In this document: positions 48,645 through 58,500 of the stretch, in pieces
Position numbering within the stretch: position 1 is the first letter of the stretch
Layout of the letters: every line of letters starts with the position of its first letter
Assembly: GCF_013410655.1 (NCBI RefSeq)
Contig: NZ_JACCFP010000001.1
Span: 4,053,501 to 4,117,500, forward strand
DNA length: 64,000 nt
Reading direction: 5' to 3'
Origin: Nocardioides thalensis
GTDB taxonomy: Bacteria; Actinomycetota; Actinomycetes; Propionibacteriales; Nocardioidaceae
Notes under the pieces: model-generated
The model's input: the letters and a program-made list of their open reading frames with translations, nothing else
The model's database searches: none
Told to the model about the DNA's origin: nothing
Made by a program: the position numbers and the translations under genes

Positions 48645-48985
48645 GCACCCTGTCCAGCCCCGTCACCAGCACGACCGACACCGACTTCGATCGCGACGTG
48701 CTCGCCTCCGGTCACCCGGTGCTGGTCGACTTCTGGGCCGAGTGGTGCGCGCCGTGCCACCAGGTCGCACCCGTGCTCGACCAGCTCGCGACGGAGATGG
48801 CGGACACGCTGAGGGTGGTCAAGCTGAACGTGGACGAGCACCCGGTGACTGCTTCGCGCTATCGGGTCCAGGGCCTGCCGACCCTGGTGCTGTTCATCGG
48901 CGGCGAGGTGGTCATGGAGCTGCGCGGCGCACGCAGCAAGGCAGCTCTCGAGCGCGAGCTCGCGAAGGTGCTGCCTGTGGCATGA
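48641..48985 (+). CDS. trxA: Thioredoxin
   Basis: 114 residues, a single thioredoxin domain with the WCAPC active site in 'LVDFWAEWCAPCHQVAPVLD' (about 29-48) and the cis-proline loop 'RVQGLPTLVLFIGGEVV'. It reduces protein disulphides in the cytoplasm. ATG at 48641 overlaps the merR stop and has AGGAGG upstream within merR. The gene name follows family usage; a chromosomal housekeeping trxA may lie elsewhere. Confidence 0.92.
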   Translation: MSTLSSPVTSTTDTDFDRDVLASGHPVLVDFWAEWCAPCHQVAPVLDQLATEMADTLRVVKLNVDEHPVTASRYRVQGLPTLVLFIGGEVVMELRGARSKAALERELAKVLPVA

Positions 48986-49133
48986 CCAGCGGCATACGTC
49001 GGTGCCGGCGGAATGTCAGTCACGGTGACTGATGCCGCCGGTCGACCGGCTCCGGCAGCGTTCCTGGCGAGCCGCTCCCCGCCTGGCGCGGACCGCGGCT
49101 CCTCCCCGTCACCCTCATCCCAGGAGCAGCGTC

Positions 49134-50072
49134 GTGAAGCCAGTACTCGAGCCAGCCGCGCAGCAGTTCGCGGAGGCCACCGCGAATCCGCCCTACCTCT
49201 TCGACCTCGGCCCCGAGGTGGGTCGCAAGACCGTCGACGAGGTGCAGAGCCCCGAGGTCGAGGTCCCGGGCTCGACCAAGGACGTGGTCGCAGTTCCGGG
49301 CGGACCCACCGTGACGATCTTCCGGCCCGCCGGCGCGACGGCGCCCCTTCCGGTCGTCCTGTACATCCACGGTGCCGGCTGGGTGTTCGGCAACGACCAC
49401 ACCCACGACCGGCTTGCCCGCGAGCTCGCGGTCGGCGTCGGAGCAGCGGTCGTGTTCCCCAACTACAGCCTCTCGCCGGAGGCGCCGTACCCGACGGCGA
49501 TCAACGAGAACTACCGTGTCGCCCAGTGGGTGATGTCCGACGGTGAGCAGCACGGCCTCGACGCGTCGCGCCTGGCGGTGGCCGGCGACTCGGTCGGCGG
49601 CAACATGGCGGCGTCACTGACACTCACCGCCAAGCAGCGCGGCGACGTGCGGCTCGCGGCGCAAGTGCTCTTCTACCCGGTGACGGACGCGTCGTTCGAC
49701 ACCACGTCGTACCAGGAGTTCGCCGAGGGCTACTTCCTGCGGCGCGACGCCATGCAGTGGTTCTGGGACCAGTACACGACCGATCCCGACCAGCGGGCCG
49801 AGATCACCGCCTCGCCGCTGCGGGCGACCACCGACGACCTCGCCGGGCTTCCTCCCGCGCTGGTGATCGTGGCCGAGGCCGACGTGCTGCGCGACGAGGG
49901 CGAGGCGTACGCCGCGAAGCTGCGCCTTGCTGGGGTCGACGTCACCGCGGTCCGCTATCAGGGCATCATCCACGACTTCGTGATGCTCAACGCGCTCCGC
50001 GGCACCGCCGCCGCGGAGGGCGCGATCTCGCAGGCCGTCGCGTTCCTGGCCGAGCGGTTGGGCACCCGATGA
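49134..50072 (+). CDS. HSL-family alpha/beta hydrolase (esterase)
   Basis: 312 residues from GTG at 49134, with CAGGAG upstream; a longer frame to 49032 has no such site. The oxyanion motif HGAGW (in 'VVLYIHGAGWVFGNDHTHDR') and nucleophile elbow GDSVGG identify the hormone-sensitive-lipase group. The catalytic Asp is probably in 'VIVAEADVLRDEGE' and the His in 'QGIIHDFVMLNAL'. An ester or acetyl group is cleaved; the substrate is unknown. Its stop overlaps the next hydrolase (ATGA). Confidence 0.9.
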   Translation: MKPVLEPAAQQFAEATANPPYLFDLGPEVGRKTVDEVQSPEVEVPGSTKDVVAVPGGPTVTIFRPAGATAPLPVVLYIHGAGWVFGNDHTHDRLARELAVGVGAAVVFPNYSLSPEAPYPTAINENYRVAQWVMSDGEQHGLDASRLAVAGDSVGGNMAASLTLTAKQRGDVRLAAQVLFYPVTDASFDTTSYQEFAEGYFLRRDAMQWFWDQYTTDPDQRAEITASPLRATTDDLAGLPPALVIVAEADVLRDEGEAYAAKLRLAGVDVTAVRYQGIIHDFVMLNALRGTAAAEGAISQAVAFLAERLGTR

Positions 50073-50908
50073 GCGCGACGACGGACCGCGCGCAGGTGGA
50101 CGCAGCCAACCGCACCGGGCGCCGACCGGTGGTGTTCGTGCACGGTCTCTGGCTGCTCCCCTCGAGCTGGCAACGGTGGGCCGACCTCTTCGAGGAGGCC
50201 GGCTACGCGCCCGTCCTGCCCGGTTGGCCCGACGATCCGGAAACGGTCGAGGAGGCCAACCGCAACCCGGAGGTGTTCGCCGGCAAGGGGGTGCGGGAGG
50301 TGGCCGACCACTTCGCCGGCCTGATCGGCGGGCTCTCGCAGAAGCCGGTGGTGATCGGCCACTCCTTCGGCGGCCTGATCACGCAGATCCTCGCGGGCCG
50401 GGGGCTGGCGCACGCGTCGGTCGCGATCGACCCGGCGCCGTTCCGCGGCGTGCTCCCGCTGCCGGTCTCCTCGTTGCGTGCGGCCCGGCCGGTGATCGGC
50501 AATCCTGCCAACTACCACCGGGCGATCCCGCTCACCTACGACCAGTTCCGCTACAGCTTCGCGAACGCGGTCGACGAGGACGAGGCGCGACACCTGTACG
50601 AGACCTTCGCGGTGCCGGCGCCGGCCGAGCCGCTGTTCCAGGCAGCCACGGCCAACTTCAACCCCTGGGCGCAGACCAAGGTGACCCGCAAGAATCCCGA
50701 CCGGGGGCCGCTTCTCCTGATCTCGGGCGAGAAGGACAACACCGTGCCCTGGGCGCTCACCAACGCGGCGTACAAGAAGCAGCGTCGCAACGCGCACGCC
50801 GAGACCGAGATCGTCGAGATCCCGGGGCGCGGCCACGCCCTCACCATCGACGCCGGGTGGCGCGAGGTGGCGGAGACCGCTCTCTCGTTCGTGAAGCGGT
50901 TCTCGTGA
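50069..50908 (+). CDS. Alpha/beta hydrolase
   Basis: 279 residues. 'PVVFVHGLWLLPSSWQRWAD' is the oxyanion loop, 'VVIGHSFGGLITQILAGRGL' the nucleophile elbow (Ser in GHSFGG), 'LLLISGEKDNTVPW' carries the acid and 'IPGRGHALTIDAGW' the His. The family is the lipase/haloperoxidase-like alpha/beta hydrolases; substrate unknown. Coupled by ATGA to the upstream esterase and by GTGA to the DUF4396 gene. Confidence 0.9.
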   Translation: MSATTDRAQVDAANRTGRRPVVFVHGLWLLPSSWQRWADLFEEAGYAPVLPGWPDDPETVEEANRNPEVFAGKGVREVADHFAGLIGGLSQKPVVIGHSFGGLITQILAGRGLAHASVAIDPAPFRGVLPLPVSSLRAARPVIGNPANYHRAIPLTYDQFRYSFANAVDEDEARHLYETFAVPAPAEPLFQAATANFNPWAQTKVTRKNPDRGPLLLISGEKDNTVPWALTNAAYKKQRRNAHAETEIVEIPGRGHALTIDAGWREVAETALSFVKRFS

Positions 50909-51390
50909 GCGACACCGCGCGGGCCGCGCCGTCCCTCGACTGGCGCGCGGCCGCCGCCGCAACCGTCCACTGTCTCGTCGGCTGTTCCATCGGCGAGGTG
51001 CTCGGCATGGTCCTCGGCGAGGCGTGGGGCCTGGCGGACGCAGCGACGATCGCGCTCTCCGTCGGCCTCGCCTTCGTGTTCGGACTGCTCCTCGCCGCGC
51101 TGCGCATCCGTCGCCACGGCCTGTCGTGGGGCTCCGCCGCGCGGATCGCGGTGGCGTCGGAGTTCCTGTCGATCTCCACGATGGAGGTGGTCAGCAACGT
51201 CCTCCTGGTGCTGGTGCCTGGAGCACTCACGACGGGCCTCGACGACCCGGCGTTCTGGCTCTCGCTCGGGATCGCGATGGCCGTCGCGTTCGTCGTCACC
51301 CTCCCGGTGAACGCCTGGCTGATCGCGCGTGGGCGTGGCCACGCAGCGGTGGGCGCCCACCACGGAGCTCCCGAGGCGGCGCATCACTGA
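50905..51390 (+). CDS. DUF4396 membrane protein
   Basis: 161 residues from GTG at 50905, overlapping the hydrolase stop. Four hydrophobic helices are visible. 'TVHCLVGCSIGEVLGMVLGE' and 'AVASEFLSISTMEVVSN' are typical of DUF4396 proteins, whose His/Cys/Glu/Met residues suggest metal or copper handling in some genomes, though no function is established. The tail is His-rich ('HAAVGAHHGAPEAAHH'), which may bind metal. Confidence 0.85.
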   Translation: MSDTARAAPSLDWRAAAAATVHCLVGCSIGEVLGMVLGEAWGLADAATIALSVGLAFVFGLLLAALRIRRHGLSWGSAARIAVASEFLSISTMEVVSNVLLVLVPGALTTGLDDPAFWLSLGIAMAVAFVVTLPVNAWLIARGRGHAAVGAHHGAPEAAHH

Positions 51391-51455
51391 CGATCGTCGC
51401 CGGCCGCCCGAAGAACGCGATTCGGAGGACGGCGCCCCGCAGGGCCGGGGATCAT

Positions 51456-54194
51456 GTGCGGGTGCTGAGCGGAGCGCCCCTCGTCGGCAGGGCAGAGGAA
51501 AGACGATTGCTCGATGCCCTCGTCGACGGGGCGCCCCGCGAGGGCGCGGCCCTGGTCGTGCGGGGCCCCGCCGGCATCGGCAAGACCGCACTCCTCACCC
51601 TCGCCGCAGCGCGCGCCGCGCACCTCGGTCTCGACGTGACCGAGCTCCGGGCAGTCCCTGCGGAGCGACACCAGCCCTTCGCCGCCCTCCACCAGCTCCT
51701 CCGCCCGCTCCGGGGCGGGTTCACCAGCCTGGCCGACCCGCACCGGCAGGCGCTCGACGCTGCGTTCGGCCGGACGTCCGACCCGGCTCCCGACATCTTC
51801 CTGATCTCCCTCGCGACGCTCGAGCTCCTCGGCGACGCGGCTGCGGAGCGGCCTCGCCTGGTGGTGGTCGAGGACGCGCAGTGGCTGGATCGCCCGACGG
51901 CCGACGTGCTCGGCTTCGTGGCGCGGCGGCTCGGGGTCGATCGGGTGGTGATGCTCTTCTCGGTCCGCGACACAGGCGACCACGGATGGCTCGGGCAGGG
52001 CTTGCCGGAGCTCGAGCTCGGCCCGCTGTCGGTCGACGAGAGCGAGGAGCTGCTCGCCCGGGCCCCGTCGGCCGCCGACCTCGGCCCGGCCGCGCGCACC
52101 GAGATCCTGAGGCTCGCCGGCGGGAACCCGCTCGCGCTCCTCGAGCTGCCGTCGGTCACGTCCACCGGCCTCTCGGCCGAGACCGGACCGCTGCCCGTCC
52201 GGCTCGAGCGCGCCTTCACCGCGCGTCTGGAGCATCTCGACCCGCTGGCACGGGCGCTCCTGCTCGTCGCGGCCGCCGACGAGCGCGCGACGCTCGGCGA
52301 GGTCGTCGCCGGCGCGGAGGAGATGCTGCAGACCGAGTTGCCCGCCCGTGCGGTCGCGGAGGCCGACCACTCCGACCTCGTCGACGTGGTCGGCCAGGCC
52401 CTCCGCTTCCGGCACCCGCTGATGGCGTCCGCGGTCTACCACGCGGCACCCATCACCGAGCGCGTCGCTGCCCACCGCGCCCTCGGACGGGTCTTCGCCG
52501 GCGACGCCGACCGGAGCCTGTGGCACCGCGCGGCGGCGACGCTGGCCCCGGAGCCGCAGCTGAGCGCCGAGCTGGAGAGCGCTGCCGAGCGGGCCCGCCG
52601 CCGCGGCGCGAACGACGTCGCCGTCACCGCACTCGAGCGCGCCGCAGCGCTGACGACCGATGCGCGGCGCCGCGGTCGGATGCTGCTGTTGGCTGCCGAG
52701 CTCGCCTTCGAGCTGGGACGCCCGCACCGCGCCAAGCCGCTCCTCGAGCAGGCAGCGCTCCAGCCGATGACGGACGCCGAGCACGGGCGGCTCGCGCTGA
52801 CCCGGGAGCTGGTCGACCCGCACCCGGGCGAGGCAGCGGCGCGGAGCGCGGAGCTGCTCGCCTCCGCGGAGGGAACGGCACCGGCGGACATCGATCTCGC
52901 CCTCGACCTCCTCTGGCTGGTGGCGTCGCGTTCCTGGTGGGCCGACCCTGGACGGAGCGCGCGGACCCGGACCCTCGAGGTGATCGACCGCGTGGCGACC
53001 GACCCGGACGACCCGCGGGTGCTGTGCGGGCTCGGGTACGCCGACGCCGACGCCCGCGGCGGCGCCGTCGTCGACCGGCTGCGGCACGCGCGACCGGCCG
53101 GCCACACGGACCCCAGGACGGCGTGGATGCTCGGTACCGCGGCGGTGGTGACCGGCGCGTGGGACCTGGCCCGGGGTCACCTGCACGCGTCCATCCAAAT
53201 GCTGCGCGAGCAGGGCCGCCTCGGCCAGCTGCCCCGGCTCCTGGTGCTGAACTCGATGGTCGCTGCGCGGATGGCCGACTGGGACGTCGCCGAGCCCGAG
53301 GCCGCCGAGGCCCGTGCCCTCGGGGCAGAGACCGGCCAGGCGACCTGGGTGGGCGCGGCTGACTCCGTCATCGCGCTGGCGTCAGCCATGCGCGGTGAGC
53401 ACGCGGAGGCCCTGGCGGCTGCCGACCGGGCGGACGAGGCGGTCGCCGAGCTCGGCACGATCTTCGTCCGGTCGTCGACGTCGCTCGCGCGGGGCCTGGC
53501 TGCCAGCGCCGCGGGCGACCACGAGGGCGCGTTCGACCAGCTCCTGCGCCTCTTCGTTGCCGGCGATCCGTCGTACCACTGGACCATGCGGTGGTGGGGT
53601 CTCGCCGACCTGGCGCACGCCGCCGCCAGGACCGGGCGTGGGGACGACGTGCTGCCGCTGGTGAAGGAGCTCGAAGGGGTGGCCGCCGGGACCACGGCCG
53701 TCGTCGTGCACCTGAACCTGGAGGCCGCGCAGGCACACCTCGCCGACGACCGCGCGGCGGCCGACCTCTTCGAGCGCGCGCTCGGTCGCGACCTCGACCA
53801 GTGGCCCTACCAGCGCGCCCGGCTGCTGCTCGCGCACGGCGAGCTGCTGCGCCGTACCCGCCGGACGGTGGACGCCCGGCCGCCGTTGCGCGAGGCCGTC
53901 ACCGTCTTCGACCGCATCGGAGCCCGCGCGTGGGCGGAGCGGGCGCGGCAGGAGCTGTCGGCGACCGGCGAGACGATGCGGGCCTGGTCACCTCGGCGGG
54001 CCGACGGGCTGACCCCGCAGGAGCTGCAGATCGCGCGCCTGGCGGCCGAGGGCCGGACCAACCGCGAGATCGCTCAGATGCTCTTCATCTCGCATCGCAC
54101 GGTCGGGTCGCACCTCTACCACGTGTTTCCGAAGCTCGGCATCACCCAGCGCTCCCAGCTCGCGGCGGCGCTGGCCGCGCGGCGCGACGGCTGA
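51456..54194 (+). CDS. LAL-type LuxR-family regulator (large ATP-binding)
   Basis: 912 residues from GTG at 51456. 'GRAEERRLLDALVDGA' begins the AAA domain; Walker A is 'GPAGIGKT' (37-44) and Walker B 'PRLVVVEDAQWLD' near residue 135. A long TPR-like helical region (about 330-800) follows, and the C-terminus is a LuxR HTH: 'TPQELQIARLAAEGRTNREI', 'FISHRTVGSHLYHVFPKLGI'. MalT/LAL activators of this kind respond to inducers or partner proteins. It follows the hydrolase genes and may control them; the ligand is unknown. Confidence 0.92.
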   Translation: MRVLSGAPLVGRAEERRLLDALVDGAPREGAALVVRGPAGIGKTALLTLAAARAAHLGLDVTELRAVPAERHQPFAALHQLLRPLRGGFTSLADPHRQALDAAFGRTSDPAPDIFLISLATLELLGDAAAERPRLVVVEDAQWLDRPTADVLGFVARRLGVDRVVMLFSVRDTGDHGWLGQGLPELELGPLSVDESEELLARAPSAADLGPAARTEILRLAGGNPLALLELPSVTSTGLSAETGPLPVRLERAFTARLEHLDPLARALLLVAAADERATLGEVVAGAEEMLQTELPARAVAEADHSDLVDVVGQALRFRHPLMASAVYHAAPITERVAAHRALGRVFAGDADRSLWHRAAATLAPEPQLSAELESAAERARRRGANDVAVTALERAAALTTDARRRGRMLLLAAELAFELGRPHRAKPLLEQAALQPMTDAEHGRLALTRELVDPHPGEAAARSAELLASAEGTAPADIDLALDLLWLVASRSWWADPGRSARTRTLEVIDRVATDPDDPRVLCGLGYADADARGGAVVDRLRHARPAGHTDPRTAWMLGTAAVVTGAWDLARGHLHASIQMLREQGRLGQLPRLLVLNSMVAARMADWDVAEPEAAEARALGAETGQATWVGAADSVIALASAMRGEHAEALAAADRADEAVAELGTIFVRSSTSLARGLAASAAGDHEGAFDQLLRLFVAGDPSYHWTMRWWGLADLAHAAARTGRGDDVLPLVKELEGVAAGTTAVVVHLNLEAAQAHLADDRAAADLFERALGRDLDQWPYQRARLLLAHGELLRRTRRTVDARPPLREAVTVFDRIGARAWAERARQELSATGETMRAWSPRRADGLTPQELQIARLAAEGRTNREIAQMLFISHRTVGSHLYHVFPKLGITQRSQLAAALAARRDG

Positions 54195-54209
54195 CCGACG
54201 CGGACCGCG

Positions 54210-54659
54210 TCAGGAGTCGATCGGCTCCAGCAGGAAGACCGGGATCTCGCGGTCGGTCTTCTCCTGGTAGGTGGCGTACGTCGACCACGTGGCCACCGCG
54301 TGCTCCCACCAGTCCGCCCGCTCCTCGCCCTCGAGCAGCCGCGCCCGGTAGAGCGCCGGCTCGGGGCCGTCCTGGAGCTGGACGACGGGATTGGCGAGGA
54401 AGTTGTGGTACCAGACCGGGTTCTCCGGGCCGCCGCCGTAGGAGGCGATCGCGGCGTACTTGCCGTCCCGCTCGACGCGCATCACCGGGTTCTTGCGGAG
54501 CTTGCCGGACCTCACGCCGCGCGAGGTGATCACGACGATGGGGTCCTTGCCACCACGCAGGGTGTTGGCCTTGGCGCCGCCGGAGGCCTCGTAGGCCGCT
54601 ACCTGCTCGCGCACCCAGCCCTGGGCGCTCGGTTCGTACTCACCCTCGAGAAGATCCAT
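54210..54659 (-). CDS. Ddn-like deazaflavin (F420)-dependent nitroreductase family protein
   Basis: 149 residues. 'GKDPIVVITSRGVRSGKLRK' followed by NPVMRVERDGKYAAIAS, and 'GGGPENPVWYHNFLANPVVQ', are the split beta-barrel motifs of the Ddn family, which uses reduced F420 for ene or quinone reduction. The 'W..Y.....T.R.IPVFLLEP' end is typical. It is convergent with the LuxR gene 15 bases away. The substrate is unknown. Confidence 0.9.
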   Translation of the reverse strand: MDLLEGEYEPSAQGWVREQVAAYEASGGAKANTLRGGKDPIVVITSRGVRSGKLRKNPVMRVERDGKYAAIASYGGGPENPVWYHNFLANPVVQLQDGPEPALYRARLLEGEERADWWEHAVATWSTYATYQEKTDREIPVFLLEPIDS

Positions 54660-54708
54660 GACCTCGACAATGCCCGCAGGCCGGTGAGCATTCCCGCCGC
54701 CGTACCAG

Positions 54709-54818
54709 CGCCGACCGTGCCGGCTCGCGCCGCCAACTGTGCCGGTTCGTCACGCCAACCCTGCCGGTTCGACACGCCAACCGTGCCGGTTCGTCACGCC
54801 AAGGGTGCCCGTTCGTCA
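54709..54818. repeat. Five tandem 22-bp repeats
   Basis: Units begin at 54709, 54731, 54753, 54775 and 54797, all exactly 22 bases. The consensus starts CGCCAACNNTGCCGGTTCG and ends with NCA; the first and last copies are more diverged. The array is in the 176-bp gap between the Ddn-like and ACT genes. A 22-base period is two DNA turns and not a multiple of three, so this is not coding sequence. Confidence 0.9.
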
Positions 54819-54835
54819 GGCGGGATCAGGCGGGG

Positions 54836-55444
54836 TCAGGTGTTGGAGATGGTGACCGCGAGGCCGCAGAGGTGGCCGAGGCGGGCGATCTCGGAGTCAA
54901 CGAAGTCGGGGCCGCCGCGGCGGCCGATCACGATGATGTCGTTGCCGTCGAGGCGGGCGGCGGCGGCGAGGGTGATCTCGTCGTCGGGGAGCTCGAGGCG
55001 GGTCGGCGCCTCGATCTCGATGAAGTCCAGCTCGTCGGGGGCGGCGCTGGTGCCGTAGACGAGGCCCTTCGCGCGGTGGACGCGGGCGCCCCAGTCGGCG
55101 CGGAACGTGGCGGGCAGCAGGTCGACCAGGCGGTCGAACGCCTCGCTCGGGCTGGCGGTCAGCTCCTCGACTGCCTCGAGGTCGAGAACCAGGTTGCCGC
55201 CCGCGGGGTAGCGGCTGATCCACACGACCTCGACGTCGTCGAGCGCGTTGCACGCCGACACGATCGAGTCGGGCATGGTGCCGTCGCTGACCTCGAGGAG
55301 CACGTCGTCGACCGCGACGCCGTCGGGCCGCTTCTCGACGATCTCGATGGCCTCGATGTCACCGCCCGCCATACCGATCGCCGTCGCGACCCGCCCCAGG
55401 GACCCGGGGACGTCGGGAAGCTCCACACGCAGCAGGAACGGCAT
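54836..55444 (-). CDS. ACT-domain amino-acid-binding protein
   Basis: 202 residues. The N-terminal ACT domain is 'FLLRVELPDVPGSLGRVATA' with 'IGMAGGDIEAIEIV' (about 3-36), and a second ligand-type domain follows ('GLVYGTSAAPDELDFIEIEA', 'IIVIGRRGGPDFVDSEIARL'). ACT domains bind amino acids for allosteric control. No enzyme domain is present, so it is a sensor or partner of unknown target. It diverges from recC. Confidence 0.85.
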   Translation of the reverse strand: MPFLLRVELPDVPGSLGRVATAIGMAGGDIEAIEIVEKRPDGVAVDDVLLEVSDGTMPDSIVSACNALDDVEVVWISRYPAGGNLVLDLEAVEELTASPSEAFDRLVDLLPATFRADWGARVHRAKGLVYGTSAAPDELDFIEIEAPTRLELPDDEITLAAAARLDGNDIIVIGRRGGPDFVDSEIARLGHLCGLAVTISNT

Positions 55445-55580
55445 GCTGTGAGGCTAACCCGCGCAGGTTGCGGAGCGGTTTCGGGCTCGCGGGGTGGCCG
55501 GTGTCCCGCAAGTCCGCAAACGTCTGTGATAGCCGCAGGCGTCGGACCGTTTGATCGGACCGGGGGCTTAGTGTGCGGTC

Positions 55581-58500
55581 GTGCTAACCATCCACCGCGG
55601 ATCCGGGACCGCCACGCTCGCCCGCGCGCTCGGTGCTCTGCTGGCGACACCACTCCCCGACCCCTTTGCCAAGGAGGTCGTGGTGGTGCCCGCGAAGGGC
55701 GTGGAGCGGTGGCTGGCGCAGCGGCTCTCGCACCGGCTCGGCTCCGGGCCGCGCGGCGCCGACGGCGTCTGCGCGGGCGTCGAGTTCCTCAGGCCACGGT
55801 CGCTGGTGTCGCTGCTCACCGGCACCGAGCACACCGACCCCTGGCTGCCCGACCGGCTCGCGTGGCCGGTTCTCTCGGTCGTCGACGCCTCCCTCGGCGA
55901 GGCCTGGGCGGCGCCGATCGCGCGCCACCTGGGCGACGACCTCGCGGGCGTCGAGCGCGAGCTGCGACAGGCCCGGCGCTACGGCCTGGCCCGCAGGCTG
56001 GCGGGCCTGTTCGCGTCGTACGGCGTCCAGCGGCCGACGCTGCTCACGGCCTGGCGCGAGGGCCGCGACGACGACGTGCCGGCGGACCTCGCCTGGCAGC
56101 CGGAGCTGTGGCGCCGGGTGGTGGCCGACATCGGGGCGCCGCCGCCCGACGAGCGCCACCTGGCGACCTGCTCGGCGCTACGCGACGACCCCGACGCGTG
56201 CGCGCTGCCCGACCGGCTGATCCTCTTCGGGCACACCCGACTCCCGGTCACCGAGGTGGAGCTGCTGGCCGCGGTGGCGGAGACGCGGCAGGTCCACCTG
56301 TTCCTCCCGCAGGTCTCCGGGGCGCTGTGGGACGCGCTCCGGCCGGTCGTCGCGGAGGGCCCGGTGCCGCGCGCCGACGACACCTCCGCGCGGCACGCGC
56401 GCCACCCGCTGCTCGCTACCCTGGGCCGCGACGCCCGGGAGGTGCAACGCCAGCTCGCGACGGTCTCCGCGGTCGAGGCTGTCGCCGAGGCCGACCCGCC
56501 CGGCGACCACCTGCTCGGGTGGCTGCAGGCCGACCTGCGCGCCGACCAGGCGCCGGCCGACCGCGGCGACCGCCAGCTGCGGGCGGACGACCGGTCCGTC
56601 CAGGTGCACGCGTGCCACGGTGCGATCCGCCAGGTCGAGGTGCTGCGCGACGTCCTCCTCGGCCTGCTCGACGACGACCTCACCCTCGAGCCGCGCGACA
56701 TCCTCGTGATGTGCCCCGACGTCGAGGCGTTCGCCCCGCTGGTACACGCGGCGTTCGGCGCGGTCCCCGACGACCACCCGGCCCGCCAGCTGCGGGTGTC
56801 GATGGCCGACCGCGGCCTCGCCACGACCAACGCGCTGCTCGCGATCGCCGCCCAGCTGGTCGGGCTCGTCGACGGCCGTGCACGAGCGACCGACGTCCTC
56901 GACCTGCTCGCGGCCACGCCCGTGCGCCGCCGGTTCCGGCTCGCCGACGACGACCTCGAGACCGTCGCCCGCTGGGTGGCCACCTCGGGAGTGCGCTGGG
57001 GCCTCGACGGAGACCACCGGCGCCACCACGGCCTCTCGCTGGCGGAAAACACCTGGCGGTTCGGGCTCGACCGGATCGTCAGCGGGGTCGCGATGCCGGA
57101 GGAGCAGGTGCTCCTGGGCAGCACCCTGCCGCTCGACGACGTCGGCTCCTCCGACCTCGAGCTCGCGGGACGCCTGGCCGAGGCGCTCGCCCGGGTCCAG
57201 GCCGCGGTCGATGCCCTGGCCGCGGCCGCGACAGCGTCGGAGTGGAGCGAGGCGCTCCGGGTGCACGTCACCTCACTCACCGCGACCGACTACGACGACG
57301 CATGGCAGGCGTCCCAGCTCGACCACGAGCTCTCCCGGGTGGCGGCCGACTCGGGCGGCGCCACGCTGACTGTCGCCGACGTACGACGCCTCCTCGAGGA
57401 TCGCACCGCTCCGCGGCCCACGCGCTCCAACTTCCGCACCGGCACGCTGACCGTCTCGACGCTCGTGCCGATGCGGTCGGTGCCCCACCGGGTCGTGTGC
57501 CTGCTCGGCATGGACGCCGACACGTTCCCGCGGTCGATCACCGTGGACGGCGACGACGTGCTCGCCCGCGCGCCGCTCACCGGCGAGCGTGACGCGCGCG
57601 CCGAGGACCGCCAGCTGCTGCTCGACGCGGTGATGTCGGCGCGCGACGCGCTGGTGATCACCTACGCCGGGATGTCGGAGCATTCCGGCCAGGACAAGCC
57701 GCCTGCGATCCCGGTCGGCGAGCTCCTCGACGCGCTCGACGCGACGGCCGCCGAGCCGGTGCGCGACCGGGTCGTCACCCGCCAGCCGCTCCAGCCCCAC
57801 GACGAGCGCCTGCTCGACGCGGCGGCGCCCGCGACGTTCGACCCGGCGGCGCTCGCCGCCGCAAGCGCCGCCCGCGCCCCGCAGCCGGCCCAGCCCTTCC
57901 TGCCGCACCCGGTCTCGGCACCCGACCCGGACCTCACCCTCGACGACCTGCGCCGGTTCCTGACCAACCCGGCTCGTGCCCTCCTCGACCACCTCGAGAT
58001 CGCGCTGCCCTTCGACGTCGACCCGCCCAGCAACGACATCCCGATCTCCCCGTCCGCGCTCGAGAAGTGGGCGGTCGGCGACCAGGTCGTCAACGCCGTG
58101 CTGGCCGGGAGCAGCCCCGATGCGGTGCTGTCGGCCGAGCTCCACCGCGGCGCCCTCCCGCCGGGCGACCTCGGCGCCGCCGCGCTCCGCGAGATCGCCA
58201 CGTCGGCCCAGCAGGTCGTCACCAAGGCCCTGCAGCACCGCACCGACAACCCGGTCACCACCGACGTCACCCTCGACCTCGGCGACGGGCGGCGGCTCAC
58301 CGGACGCGTGCCCGACCTCCACGGCGACACGCTGCTGCGCGTCACCTACTCGCGACTCGGCGCCAAGCACGCGCTGACGACCTGGCTCGACCTCCTGGCC
58401 CTGCAGGCGAGCGAGCCCGGCTTCGACGTACGCGGTGTCGTGGTCGCCAAGGACCGCCTCGGGATCATCAAGCCGGTCGACCCCGACCTGGCAAGGTCGA

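Noticed and set aside
54709..54818. CRISPR array
   Set aside because: Repeats are contiguous with no spacers and no cas genes are nearby.
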